Shown: positions 33,552-44,929 of the stretch, piece by piece
Layout of the letters: each line of letters begins with the position of its first letter
Position numbering within the stretch: position 1 is the first letter of the stretch
Origin: Prorocentrum cordatum
Lineage: Eukaryota > Sar > Dinophyceae > Prorocentrales > Prorocentraceae
Assembly: GCA_963575745.1 (NCBI GenBank)
Contig: CAUYUJ010017895.1
Span: forward strand, 31,001 to 95,000
Reading direction: 5' to 3'
Length of the DNA stretch: 64,000 bases
Translations under genes and position numbers: made by a program
The notes under the pieces: model-generated
The model's input: only the letters and a program-made list of their open reading frames with translations
What the model was told of the DNA's origin: nothing
Databases searched by the model: none

Positions 33552-36290
33552 TTGATGATGATGATGATGTTGGTGTTGTTGTTGATGATGATGACGTCGA
33601 TTGTGAGATCGATTGTGACATCGATAGTGAGACCGAATGTGAGATCGATTGTGAGATAGATTGTGAGATCGATTGTGAGATCGATAGTCAGGTCGATTGT
33701 GAATTGATGGTAATGATGATTATGATGATGATGGTGCCGAGTGAAAATTGCCGGGTGAAAATCGATAATGAGATCGATTGTGAGATCGATAATGAGACCG
33801 AATGTGAAACCGAATGTGAGATCGATTGTGAGATCGATTGTGAGATCGATAGTGAGATCGATAGTGAGACCGAATGTGAGACCGAATGTGAGATCGACAG
33901 TGAGATCGATTGTGAGATCGATAGTGAGATCGACAGTGAGACCGAATGTGAGACCGAATGTGAGATCGATTGTGAGATCGATTGTGAGATCGATAGTGAG
34001 ATCGATAGCGAGATCGATAGTGATATCGATAGTGAGATCGAATGTGAGATCGATTGTGAGATCGATAGCGAGATCGATTGAGTGAGACGTTGGTTCCCCC
34101 TCCACCCTCACCTCCTTATCACCCGCAGGGTGGTCGTATAGGTAGTGAGACCGATAGTGAGATCGAGAGGTGTCCCACGGTGTCCCGTTGAATGAGATCG
34201 ATAGTGAGATCGATAGTGAGATCGACAAGTGTCCCGTGGTGTCCCGTTGAATGAGATCGATAGTGAGATCGATTGAGTCTGATGTTGGTTCCCCCCCCCC
34301 TCCCACAACCTCCTTTTCACCCGAAGGGTGGTCGTACAGCAGGTCGGAGGTTGGGGGGTGAGATCGCAGTGAAACGGAGACCCCCCACCAGGAAATCAGT
34401 TTCGGTTTTGTGTTCGTGTCGTGCGTGCGGGCGAGGCGAAGCTGCGCGTGATCCTCCTGTAGCTAGGCCGAAGAAGGAGCAAAAATCCGTTCCCGTCCGC
34501 CGGTGGCTGGGAGGTGTCCCAGTTGGGCCGGGCGGTGCCCTGGGTGTCCCGGGTGTTAGTAGGAACGAAAGTCCGTTTCTCGTCCGCCTGTGGCCGGGAG
34601 GTGTCCCAGTTGGGCTGGGCGGTGTCCCGGGTGTCCTGGGTGTACCGTGGTGTCCCATGGTGTCCCGTTGAGTGAGATCGATAGTGAGATCGATAGTGAG
34701 ATCGATGTGGTGCCCCGAGGTGTCCAGTGGTGTCCTGTGCTGTCCCCATAAAGTGAGATCGATAGTGAGATCGACAGGTGTCCCGTGGTGTCCCGTGGTG
34801 TCCCGTTGAGTGAGATCGATAGTGAGATCGATAGTGAGATCGATACTGAGATCGATGTCGTGCCCCGAGGCGTCCCGTGGTGTCCGAGAAAATGCGATCG
34901 ATAGTGACATCGATAAGTGTTCCGTGGTGTCCCGATGACTTAGATCGATAGTGAGATCGATAGTGAGATCGATGTGGTGCCCCGAGGTGTCCCGTGGTGT
35001 CCTATGGTGTCCCGTTGAGTGAGATCGATATTCAGATCGATAGTGAGACGGATAGTGAGATCGAGAAGTATCCCGCGGTATCCTGTGTTGTCCCGTGGTG
35101 GCCCGTAGTGTCCCGTGGTGTCCCGTTGAGAGAGATCGATAGTGAGATCGCTAGTGAGATCGACAAGTGTCCCGTGGTGTCTCGTGGTGTCCCGTGGTCT
35201 CCCGTTGAGTGAGATTGATAGTGAGATCGATTGAATCAGATGTTGGTTCCCCCCCCCTTCTCTCCCCCCACAACCTCCTTATCACCCGAAGGGTGGTCGC
35301 ATAGGTACCCCAAACTCTCGATCCCCGCCCTCTTCGTCTTCAATCGTCCCCACTTAGGGTTATCTGAGGTTGGGGGGTGATGTCGCACAGGAACGGAGAC
35401 CCCCAAACGGGAAAGCGTTTCGTTTCGTTCGCGTCGTGCGTGCGGGCGAGGCGAAGCTGCCTGGGCGCGCGAGCGGAATGACTCCGCCGTTACTAGGGCG
35501 AAACCAAAACAAATGATTATCCCCCGTCCGTCCGTCCGTCCAGCGGTGGCCCTAACGGTGTCCCGCGGTGTCCCGTGGTGTCCCATGGTGTCCGCCGTTG
35601 CTAGGGCGAAATCAAGACAAATGATTCTCCCCCGTGCGTCCGTCCGTCCGGCGGTGGCCCTAACGGTGTCCCGCGGTGTCCCGTGGTGTCCCGTGGTGTC
35701 CCGTGGTGTCCCATGGTGTCCCGCCGTTGCTAGGGCGAAGTCAAAACAATTGATTATCCCCCTCCCGCCCGTCCGGCGGTGGCTCGCGGTGTCCCGCAGT
35801 ATCCCGTGGTGTCCCGCGGTGTCCCGTGGTGTCCAGTGGTGTCCCGTTGAGTGAGATCGATAGTGAGATCGATAGTGAGATCGATAGTGAGATCGATGTG
35901 GTGCCCCGAGGTGTCCCTTGGTGTCCAAAAAATTGTGATCGATAGTGAGATCGACAAGTACCCCGTGGTGTCCCGTGGTGTCCCGTTGAGTGAGATCGAC
36001 AGTGAGATCGATAGTGAGAGCGGTACTGAGATCGTTGTGGTGCCCCGAGGTGTCCCGAGGTGTCCCGTGGTGTCCTATGGTGTCCCGTTGAGTGAGATCG
36101 ATATTCAGATCGATAGTGAGACCGATAGTGAGATCCAGAGATGTCCCGAAGTGTCCCGTGGTGTCCCGTGGTGGCCCGTGGTGTCCCGTGGTGCCCCGTG
36201 GAATGAAATCGATAGTGAGATCGATAGTGAGATCGACAAGTGTCCCGTGGTGTCCCGTTGAGTGAGATCGATAGTGAGATCGATTGAATC
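32750..36290. repeat. Mixed arrays of GTCCCGTGGT and GTGAGATCGATA units
   Basis: Two short satellites alternate: a 10-bp GTCCCGTGGT unit and a 12-bp GTGAGATCGATA unit (pure block 33600-34090). Three perfect-looking 97-bp units (GAGGCGCGGCCGGACCAAAT to GTCGGTGTCCCTGTGGCT) lie at 33135-33425, and a (GAT)n run at 33430-33590. Larger blocks starting GAGGTTGGGGGGTGAGATCG recur at about 32600, 32995, 34345 and 35365. The long open frames are periodic artefacts. Confidence 0.9.
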
Positions 36291-36359
36291 AGATGTTGGT
36301 TCACCCCCCTCTCCCCCCCACAACCTCCTTATCGCCCGAAGGGTGGTCGTATAGGTATA

Positions 36360-36790
36360 TTTTTTAATTGGAACGTGTATAAGTGGCGCCGCCCCTGAAA
36401 CAGGGGAAGCGAGGACGGATGGAAAGAAGGAACATGGGGCAGGCGGGTTTTTGAAGCGTGCGTCCTGCATGAATGGTGAATACAGCTCGAGCGATAACGC
36501 GAGTCCCAAGTAAATCGTGAGGCAGTCCACAGCGAGAGCGTGATTCCTGAACGTCGAGGACGCGGCGTCTGAATAAATTGTGAGGAGAGGGAATCCCCCG
36601 CGAGAGCGCGATGCCTGTATAAAGTATAAGGAAATCGCGCGCGAGAGCGCGATTTGGGACTAAATCGTAAGGAAATATCAGGCGGGAACAATTGTTGTTA
36701 CAACACAATTTGGTGACACCTCACGTTCCCTTGTAAAAAAACAGGGTGGGAATCCCAAGAAAAACATTTCAGTTGAAAGATGAAACGGTT
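36360..36790. repeat. Repeat family E, copy 3 (shortened)
   Basis: Contains GGCGCCGCCCCTGAAACAGG, GTGCGTCCTGCATGAATGG and AAATCGTGAGGCAGTCC, ending at CATTTCAGTTGAAAGATG, followed by CAA-rich sequence to 36885. Confidence 0.75.
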
Positions 36791-36929
36791 ACCGGAGGGG
36801 GGCTCAACAATACATATGTCTATGAATGAGAACTCAACACCACCAACAACAACAATATCAACAGCAATAACAACACCAATCATTTTAAGACGGTTCGTTC
36901 CTGTCTGCTCGCGTGCCATCCAACACGTA

Positions 36930-37520
36930 TATCCCAAACCCTCGGTACCCGCCCTCTGTGTCTTCGATCGTGCTTGGGGGGGACATCTTGCTTACCTGCC
37001 ACGTGCATTTAGCGCAGCCCCTGAAATAGGGAAAGAGTAGATGGATGGAAGGGGAAGGGAGAAGAATGGAGCACAAGAGAGATTAGCAGGAGGGGGGCTA
37101 GGAACAGAAAGCCCGTGGCAGAACCAGACGGGCAGATCGGGCGGGCAGACCCCAGCTGGAGGGTCGGGACTGCGGGCCCAGTCGGCCAGGTCCAGCGGGC
37201 GGGATGCTGAAGCGTGAGTCCTGCATGCATCGCGAGGACGTCTCGAGCGACAGCGCGCTTCTCAAGTAAATCGTGAGAAAGGCCGAAGCGAGAGCGTGAT
37301 TGCTGAGTGTCGAGGGCGCGGCAGCTGAATAAACTGCGATGATGTCCCACGCGAGAGGGCGATGATGAAATAACTTGTGAGGAAGTATCAGGCGGATGGA
37401 AGTTGTTGTTGTAGTTCTGGGCCCAGATACGCAGTTTGAGCAGGAATGCTTCCGCTGATAGAAAACAGAGTGCGAGCCCCGAGGGGGGCATTTCAATTGA
37501 AAAACATATCGTGCACCAGT
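36930..37520. repeat. Repeat family E, copy 4
   Basis: Starts CCCTCGGTACCCGCCCTCTG right after copy 3 and its CAA tail, so copies 3 and 4 are tandem. Ends GGGGGGCATTTCAATTG. A (CAA)n tail lies at 37555-37600. Confidence 0.8.
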
Positions 37521-37847
37521 GAGGGGGATCAGCAATCATCACGACTCAAGAACAAGAGTTCACTAACAACAGCAACAACAACAACAACAACAACAACAAT
37601 GCAACACCAATCCGCACCGCGGAACCCCACTTCTGCCACGCACCCAGGGACAGTGAATGACCGTTCAGCCCCCAAACTCAGATATTCAAAAGAAAAGCAA
37701 GTTCCGATACCGCTACTCTTCCCTCGTCACTGCGGCTAGATTCGCCTCGAGATTCTTGTGAGAACGCACCCCAGGAGAGGTCTGGGGAGTAGCGGCATCG
37801 GTATCTTCCTCCCCAGAGTCGGCATGAACATGTGCTTTCGAAGTCCG

Positions 37848-37940
37848 CGCTGATCTCTCGGATCAGCGCCAGGAGCCCCCTGGCGGCGCCTCTGGCGCCG
37901 CCCCTGGCGCCACGGCGCCGATCCGAGGAATCCGCCCAGA
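37848..37940. repeat. Dispersed repeat family C, short copy
   Basis: The left end GTCCGCGCTGATCTCTCGGA, then TCAGCGCC, is mirrored by GGCGCCGATCCGAGGAATCC at the right end. It encloses a CTGGCGCC-rich core also present at 5200-5230. MITE-like. Confidence 0.65.
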
Positions 37941-38404
37941 GTTCCGACAACGTATGTCTACTATTTTGTTCTTCTCCGAGATGTCGCACGTCGTGGCCGT
38001 CTTCACCATCTCCCCCGACACGATTGGGTGCTGGACCTTCAGGAGGCAGCTCTCGGAGGCTCTTCATAACAATCAACAGAACTACGTGCAGGGGCTAGAC
38101 GTCCGGCAGGGCCACGAAGCCGGCCTGGCCCCGATGCAACCCGAGATGAAGCCAGACTGCGCCGGCTCAGGCGAGGCTCAAAAGGGATTGGGCCGACTTC
38201 CGACCACGTATAGACCAGCGCCGAAGCTGAACCTCCCAAGGCCCAGACATGCGATGTCCTGTTTTTGTTCCATACACGGAGTCCCTGGGGACCCCGCACA
38301 CTTCCCCTGGGTGGGCTTTTCAGCCCGAGTCGCTTTCTGACGCTCCCGCGTCGTGCTTCTTGTGACGGCGCAGGCATGTCCGGTTTTACCAAGGCTGCGT
38401 GCCC
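37941..38404. other. No firm gene call
   Basis: Both strands carry an open frame. The plus frame includes DTIGCWTFRRQLSEALHNNQ, the minus frame RVGGDGEDGHDVRHLGEEQ. Neither shows a recognisable domain or splice context, so none is called. Confidence 0.3.
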
Positions 38405-38577
38405 GGGGGGGAAGTGAGAAGGGGCGGGCCTTCTTAGGCTCGGAAACCCCCTGGGCCTCTTCAGAGTTCTCCGAGCCTTCCCCAAATACACAAGAACCTT
38501 CTGAGGAGGCGCGAGGGTTTTCGAGAAGTCCCGCCGCCCTCTGAGAAGGCCTTCTCCTTCTCACTTCCCCCCCAAGC
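38405..38577. repeat. Short inverted-repeat element
   Basis: Arms GGGGGGAAGTGAGAAGG and CCTTCTCACTTCCCCCC are exact complements over 17 bp, about 140 bp apart. Confidence 0.6.
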
Positions 38578-38744
38578 GCGCCGCCGAGTTTGGTTTTTGG
38601 GTCGTGACTCGGCTCTCGGGTGGCCGCCCGGGACGATCCGGGCACTCCCGGAACGCTCTCGGCGAGGCGCAGCTGCTGGAACGCGCCCCGAGGCTGGAAA
38701 ACCACTGAGAACCGACGAGAACGCCCGAAAACCCCTTGCTTCAA

Positions 38745-38914
38745 CGGGCGAAGAACGGTATGACATAAACTTGTTCGCTGTCGGGGGTGCCTGCCCCAGG
38801 GTGGCCAGAAAGCTTGTACCCTGACGGCGGCACGTCAAGGTATAAAGTTTCCAGCCGCCCTGGGGCAGCGCCCCCGGTGACGGAACAAAAATATGTTATA
38901 CCGTTCTTCGCCCG
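38745..38914. mobile_element. MITE-like foldback element with about 75-bp arms
   Basis: Begins CGGGCGAAGAACGGTATGAC and ends with the near-complement of the same sequence. Similarity continues through TTGTTC, GCCCCAGGG and GCTTGTACC-like segments almost to the centre, so the whole 170 bp can fold back. It encodes nothing. A related internal piece occurs at 3405-3440. Confidence 0.75.
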
Positions 38915-38934
38915 CTAATTTTGAGCAGGACCCG

Positions 38935-39160
38935 ACCGTCCCGGCATTTCTATAGGCCTACCACGAAATGTGCTTAGAACCCACACATGTTCCAATAACA
39001 CACACACACAATGTTTTTAGAACATAACACCAATGCGTTAGAACAAGACAGCCCCAGCCAGAAATGCTCTAAGGACACTTCGTGGAAAGCACATAAAAAA
39101 GGTTCTTAGAACATTGCTTCGCAGGCCTATAGAACGCCAGGACGCTTCGCCACTGCTTGA
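38935..39160 (+). repeat. Dispersed repeat family A, copy 3
   Basis: Same order of blocks as at 340 and 1310: GACCCGACCGTCCCGGCATT, CTTAGAACCCA, AAGACAGCCCCAGCCAG, GGTTCTTAGAACATTG and GGACGCTTCGCCACTG. It lies next to the 3' end of a JmjC exon. Confidence 0.8.
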
Positions 39161-39210
39161 TAACTGCTGGTTGCGCCTCGCTCGCCGCCGATGCTCCTCC
39201 CGAGTGCTGC

Positions 39211-39381
39211 GCCCCGGCCTTCTTCTGCCACCGCAACTCCGAGAGGTACAGCGGCGCGCCCGGGGGCACCTCGCCGGCGCGCTCCTGCGCGCGGAAGCGC
39301 CCGACGGTCTCCGTCAGCGTCCGCTTGCCGCCGCTGCCGCGCCGCTTGATCTCCGTCTCTCTGCCCGTGCGCCCATAGTGC
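39211..39381 (-). CDS. JmjC-type protein gene, first exon seen
   Basis: After acceptor TGCCGGCAG|GCACTATG (39382|39381) the minus strand reads HYGRTGRETEIKRRGSGGK, then RTLTETVGRFRAQERAGE and PPGAPLYLSELRWQKKAG. T-L-x-E-x-V-x-x-F followed by P-L-Y-L-S-E-L is the usual run-up to the JmjC HxD strand. The exon is 171 nt, begins with one base and ends with two bases of split codons. The two bases (GC, donor GC|GCAG) complete a codon with the first G of the exon at 29425. Exons encoding the N-terminus must lie further upstream (above 39.4 kb) and were not identified. Confidence 0.55.
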
Positions 39382-39414
39382 CTGCCGGCAATCCCAGACC
39401 CCCTCGAGCAATGG

Positions 39415-39580
39415 AGAAATCATGACGGGAGGTTTTCGCCATTTTCGGCCTCTGGGGGCCCTTCCCGGGCCTCGGGACCGTCAAAACACGACTCAGGATG
39501 AAAAACCGGTCCCGGGGAATAAGTCGAAACCTCTGGGGGTCGGCGTCATGAACAAAAACATGATGTCGGGGGTCTGGGAT
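39415..39580 (+). repeat. Dispersed repeat family B, copy 4
   Basis: Contains ATGACGGGAGGTTTTCGCCA, GGGACCGTCAAAACACGACT and GGTCCCGGGGAATAAGTCGA. Follows family A copy 3 with a JmjC exon between them. Confidence 0.8.
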
Positions 39581-39630
39581 AGAAGAAGACAGAACGAAGA
39601 CAGAACTCCAGAAACGTAACTCAAACTTGT

Positions 39631-39741
39631 GGCGCTCCGCGCGGATCTCTTAGATCTGCGCTGAATCCCCCTCGCTGGCGCGGCTGGAGCGCGCCGCTGG
39701 GGGGGGCCAGGCGCCGATCCAAGAGATCCGCGCGGGGCGCC
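39631..39741. repeat. Dispersed repeat family C, minimal copy
   Basis: Left end GGCGCTCCGCGCGGATCTCT, right end complementary with about four mismatches over 31 bp. The core is GC-rich with a GGGGGGG tract. Confidence 0.7.
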
Positions 39742-39799
39742 AACCGTTTATGTTTATGGCGTTTTCTCTTCTTCGAAGCGAGCAAATTCAAGTTGGCGA

Positions 39800-39935
39800 T
39801 TTCGGAAACCCTGAACCCAAAAACGTGTTCATCTCTTGGGGGCGCAGCGATTGCTTCCGCCGACCTTCCGCCGCGCTTCTACCGCGGAAGAGATGACAAC
39901 TCCTTCGATCCTCGAAGGCAAGGCCCTGTTTGGAA
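39800..39935 (+). repeat. Dispersed repeat family D, copy 2
   Basis: TTTCGGAAACCCTGAAC, CATCTCTTGGG, CTTCCGCCGACCTTCCGCC and CTCCTTCGATCCTCGAAGGC match copy 1 at 19250-19445. Confidence 0.7.
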
Positions 39936-40569
39936 CGCCCCGAGTGGCTGAGCACGACAAGCACAACAACACATAGCCACTTTCGCGTGAAATCGCAACG
40001 CGTGCTGCCTGCGACCCGCCACGCCGTGGCCAAAGAAACGGTCTCCTTCCAAAGCGCCGGAAAGGCCTCCACCAATACTCCTCAAAGCCAAATCTCGGAA
40101 TGCACGTTTCTGTTAAAATCCGGTATGTTTTTCCTCGATGTTGGCCCCTGCAGCCCAATATCGGGGCCGAGGGTCAGCAGATATTATGGACCCGGGACTT
40201 TGTGTGGGGGCCCGCGTGGGAACAAACAGATCGGCGAATTTCTGGGGACCCCTCCTGGGGTGCACTCTGGCCAGGACCTTCGAAGCGAATCAGGCCGAGC
40301 CGACGAGGGAAGGCTCCGGCATGCCCAGGTGGTCCTGGCTGGCCTCCGCAGGCCCCCGAGCAGTCTGGGGCGGCGTCCGCGCCCCAGCCCTGGGGCGCGG
40401 AGCCCCCCCGGGGGCGTCGCCCCGGTGTCGAGGCCGCTGCCGAGAGGCCAGCCGGGAAACTCGCCGTCGCTCGGACGTCCATTTTTCCCGTGCACTTGTT
40501 CGATGTCGTGCGTGTTTTTTTTGTTGTTGCTCGATGGTCCAGGATGGTCCTCGATCCTCGATGGTTCTC

Positions 40570-40888
40570 GCCGAGAAGGAACGCACACGTCCGAGCGATG
40601 CCGAGACACCCAGGCGGCCCAGAGCGGCGAGGACGAGGCCAGGGAAGCGGTGCGTCCCTTTCCGTCCTCGGCGTGCCAGAGTCGCCCGCGGAAGAGGTCC
40701 GTGGCCTCGGCGCCCAGCGAGCTCAGGAAGCCGCGCATGTCGCGCGACCTCGCCGCGGCGACGCGAGCCAGCTCCGGCAGGCCGCCGGCCTGGCCCAGGA
40801 GGCGGACGCCGTCGGGGAGCACGACCACGCGCTCCAAGTGCGGCGTCCAGAGCAAGGCCTCCATGAACGCGTCCACCGTGTGGACGAC
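40570..40888 (-). CDS. Unknown protein, exon downstream of the (ATC)n intron
   Basis: After acceptor GTCGAG|GTCGTC (40889|40888) the frame reads VVHTVDAFMEALLWTPHLER, VVVLPDGVRLLGQAGGLPEL and DMRGFLSSLGAEATDLFRGR, with strong GC at third positions. The frame stays open to about 40184 but loses protein-like character after about 40570. I do not recognise the family. It may be a separate gene upstream of the JmjC gene or part of its N-terminal region. Confidence 0.5.
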
Positions 40889-40968
40889 CTCGACGGTGAC
40901 GACGACGATGGGGATGATGACGATGAGGATGAGGAAAATGATGAGGAAAACAAATTGTGAAAATGCTA

Positions 40969-41052
<84 letters not shown>

Positions 41053-41166
41053 GTGTTGGTGATGGTGGCGATGATGATGATGGTTGTGGTGATGGTGATG
41101 GTGATGAAGAGGATGCTGATGAGGATGATGCTGCTGCTGATGATGATGCTTACTAGGATGATGATG

Positions 41167-41197
<31 letters not shown>

Positions 41198-42947
41198 TAC
41201 TGCTGCTGATGATGCTGATGATGACAATGCTGATGCTGATGCCGCTGCTGATGATGCTGATGATGATCGTGCTGGGGATGCGGCTCATGATGCTGATGCT
41301 GATGCTGACGATGCTGATGCTGACGTTGCTGATGACTTTGATGGCAATGGTGATGATGGGGAGGAAGAGGCGGATGATAATGGTGATGCTGCTGAGGATG
41401 AGGATGTTTCCGATGCTGCTGCTTATGAACATGAGCACGATGATGGGAGGGTGTTGACGATGATCCGGCTGCTGCGGATTGTGATGATGAGGACGACGAC
41501 GATGACACTGGTGATGATGACGATGACTACTACTGTTGATGATGCTGATGTTAATGACCAGGATGATGATGGTGGTGGGGATGCGGCTTATGATGATGCT
41601 GATGATAATGATGATGATGTTGCTGATGATGGTGATGGCAATAGTGATGATGAGGAGGAGGAAGCGGAAGTGAATGATGATGCTGATGAGGATGATAAGG
41701 TTGCCGGTGCTGCTGCTGATGGAGAAGATCGTGATGATGGTGCTGATGATGACGATGATATGGCTGTTGCGGGTTGCGATGATGATGGTGGTGGTGATGG
41801 TGGCGATGATGATGATGATGGTTGTGGTGATGGTGACGGTGATGGTGAGGGTGATGAAGAGGATGCTGATGAGGATGATGCTGCTGCTGATGATGATGGT
41901 ACTGCTGCTGATGATGATGCTGATGATGACAATGCTGATGCTGATGCCGCTGCTGATGATGATGATGATGATGATGATGATGGTGCTGGGGATGCGGCTC
42001 ATGATGCTGATGCTGATGCTGACGATGCTGATGCTGACGTTGCTGATGACTTCGATGGCAATGGTGATTATGGGGAGGAAGAGGCGGATGATAATGGTGA
42101 TGCTGCTGAGGATGAGGATGTTTCCGATGCTGCTGCTTATGAAAATGAGCACGATGATGGGAGGGTGTTGACGATGATACGGCTGCTGCGGGTTGTGATG
42201 ATGAGGACGACGACGATGACACTGGTGATGATGACGATGACTACTACTGTTGATGATGCTATTGTTAATGACCAGGATGATGATGGTGGTGGGAATGCGG
42301 CTTATGATGATGCTGATGATAATGATGTTGCTGATGATGGTGATGGCAATGGTGATGATGAGGAGGAAGCGGAAGTGAATGATGATGCTGATGAGGATGA
42401 TAAGGTTGCCAGTGCTGCTTCTGATGGAGATGATCGTGATGATGGTGCTGACGTTGACGATGGTATGGCTGTTGCGGGTTGTGATGATAATGGTGGTGGT
42501 GATGTTGGTGATAATGATAGTGGTGCTGATGAGGATGATGCTGCTGATGATGATGATGATGATGATGGTGGTACTGCTGCTGATGATGATGCTGATGATG
42601 ACAATGCTGATGCTGATGCTGCTGATGATGCTGATGATGATGGTGCTGGAGATGCGGCTCATGATGATGATGATGATGATGATGGTGATAATGCTGATGC
42701 TGATGCTGATGCTGACGTTGCTGATGATTTTGATGGCAATAGTGATGATGGGGAGGAAGAGGTTTCCGATGCTGCTGCTTATGAACATGAGCACGATGAT
42801 GGGAGGGTGTTGACGATGATCCGGCTGCTGCGGATTGTGATGATGAGGACGACGACGATGACACTGGTGATGATGACGATGAATCATACTGTTGATGATG
42901 CTGCTGATAATGGCAAGGAAAATGATGGTGGTGGGGATGCGGCTTAC

Positions 42948-42990
<43 letters not shown>

Positions 42991-43340
42991 TTGCTGATGA
43001 TGGTGATGGCAATGGTGATGATGGTGATGATGAGGAGGAGGAAGCGGAAGTGAATGATGATGCTGATGAGGATGATAAGGTTGCCGGTGCTGCTGCTGAT
43101 GGAGATGATCGTGATGATGGTGCTGACGTTGACGATGGTATGGCTGTTGCGGGTTGTGATGATGATGGTGGTGGTGATGGTGGCGATGATGATGATGGTT
43201 GTGGTGATGGTGATGGTGATGGTGATGAAGAGGATGCTGATGAGGATGATGCTGCTGATGATGATGCTTACTAGGATGATGATGTTGATGATGATGATGA
43301 TGCTGATGATACAGATGAACGCGCCCACCGTCTGGACGAC
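40889..43340 (-). other. 2.45-kb intron made of (ATC)n-type triplet repeat
   Basis: Starts GT and ends AG on the minus strand. The sequence at the donor, GAGGTCGTCCAGACGGTGG, and at the acceptor, GAGGTCGTCCACACGGTGG, are near-identical and continue as CGCGTTCAT in both. The interior is almost entirely GAT/GAC/GCT triplets arranged in three large imperfect direct copies (about 41150-41540, 41540-42250 and 42250-43300). Confidence 0.6.
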
Positions 43341-43771
43341 CTCAGGCTCCTGCCCGGGGCACACAGGCCAGAGCGGCTCCCCTGCTGGCAACCACGGGGG
43401 CTGGCCGAAGTCTAGCCACTCGCCTGGGCGGCCTCCCGGCTGCGCCGCACCCCACATGGCGCCGCCGTGGCACGGCCTTCGGGCCGGGAAGCCTGTCGGT
43501 GCCCGTGACCGCGCGCTCACGCGGCGCCCTGGCCACCTGAGCCAGGCTTCGTCTGCGAGGAAACGAGGAGCAACTTGCGGTTCCTTCTCGCTTGCGGCCT
43601 CCGGGGGCCGCCGTCGTGCCATGGGGGCACCGACGGGGAAATCCCCGTCGAGAAGTGCCCCCAGGGGAAGGAGTCGGGCGGTCCGGGGGCGCGCATTGAA
43701 AACATGTATCGGCGGGCGTCTGGGAACATGACCCAGGCCTCCCGCCCGACCGTTTCCGCAAGGATGGGCAC
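43341..43771 (-). CDS. Unknown protein, exon(s) upstream of the (ATC)n intron
   Basis: Two protein-like stretches in different minus-strand frames: 43771-43610 reads VPILAETVGREAWVMFPDAR and HFSTGISPSVPPWHDGG. 43430-43341 reads EWLDFGQPPWLPAGEPLWPV and CPGQEPE, ending at GAG|GT in phase 0. The change of frame implies a small intron or a frameshift between about 43600 and 43430. GGAGGCCGC occurs at both candidate borders. No family recognised. Confidence 0.45.
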
Positions 43772-44104
43772 AGCTGCCGCACGAGGGGACGCAGCTCTGG
43801 AGGGGGGCGGCCCTTGTCGACCACGGCGGCCCTCCCGCCCGAGTCGATTCTGGGGACGGTCCGAACTCGAGAGCTGCGAGACATCTCAAAGGTCGCTTCC
43901 ATCGGGAGACCCTGGGGAGCTGCTGGGGGGCCTACGCGGGAAGAGGGGCGGGACGGGAGGTCCTGCAGAGGCCCTCCCCATAGGAAGAAGGCGGATCAAT
44001 CCCCCCGGGCGTTGGGTGGCTCGCTCGCCGAGGCCGCCGGGAGCCGCAGCGCTCAGGAACGGCACGCGAGTCCTCGCCCTTGCACGAGGGAGCGGCGGGG
44101 GGAC

Positions 44105-44312
44105 GGGTGGAGCAGGGCGAGGAAGAGGAGGAGGAGGAGGAAAAGGAGGGGAGGAGGTGGAGCAGGGCGAGGAGGAGGAGGAGGGGGAGGAGGGGGAGGA
44201 GGGGAAGGAGGAGGAGGAGGAGGGGGAGGAGGAGGTGGGGGAGGAGGGGGAGGAGGAGGAAGAGGAGGAGGAGGAGGAGGAGGAGGAGGCGGAGGAGGAG
44301 GAGGAAAAGGTT
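44105..44312. repeat. (GGA)n microsatellite
   Basis: Long GGA run with TGGAGCAGGGC interruptions. 44313-44929 holds no recognisable gene. Confidence 0.9.
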
Positions 44313-44929
44313 TTTTGCCATCAACGGCTTCACCACATAAGCCAAACAAGGCGACTCCTTACAGCAACTGTGGGCCATGCTGTAAGCTACATGCACCGAG
44401 CAGCAGGTGCAAGAAATAGGGCGACCTCGCCTCGGCGAGCGCCGCTTCGGTGAGGGGGCTTCGCGAGTTCCTTTCGGAGCGCCCGCTATGGCCCCCTCCC
44501 TTCACGGATCGACCCTCGGCTCAGTCGCCAACAACAGGGCATTCGTCGGCTGCGCAAGACATAGCCACTGTTGCAAACCTTGAGAGTCACTGTCTGGCCC
44601 GCAGCCAGAGAGAGTGCAAGAGTAAAACAGAGAGCAGCCGAACAGAGATGCTGAACAATTCTCTGCAGCAGCTGCATGCGAAAGCGAAGGGTTTGCCACG
44701 GCGCGAGCGCGAGACCTGGCCCAGAGACACGACGCAGGGTGGCCCCCCACAGGCCCACTCGAACCAAGGGGAACGAGCTACACCTGGACAGGGGCCCAAG
44801 ACAGACTACACAGCAGCTCTGCTGACCCTCCAAAGGAGGACCTTCCACCACACGCCTTGACGAGGGCGACTAGGTAGCATCGGCTGTGCACGACACTGCC
44901 CAGAGAGACCTGAAGGCCACCGCGGGGCG

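Noticed and set aside
32810-34306. 498-codon open frame, minus strand
   Set aside because: Periodic DLTI and GTP-x-GH-type peptides follow from the 12-bp and 10-bp satellites.
39211-39381. Exon captured by a transposon (between family A and family B copies)
   Set aside because: I first read this as a captured fragment, but its peptide fits directly before the HxD exon of the JmjC gene and its split-codon phase matches. A host exon with repeat-rich flanking introns is simpler.
40290-43889. 1199-codon open frame, minus strand
   Set aside because: It reads straight through the GAT-type repeat, giving Ile/Ser/Thr runs, and changes to a non-coding frame after the repeat. The end pieces are explained better as exons on either side of an intron.
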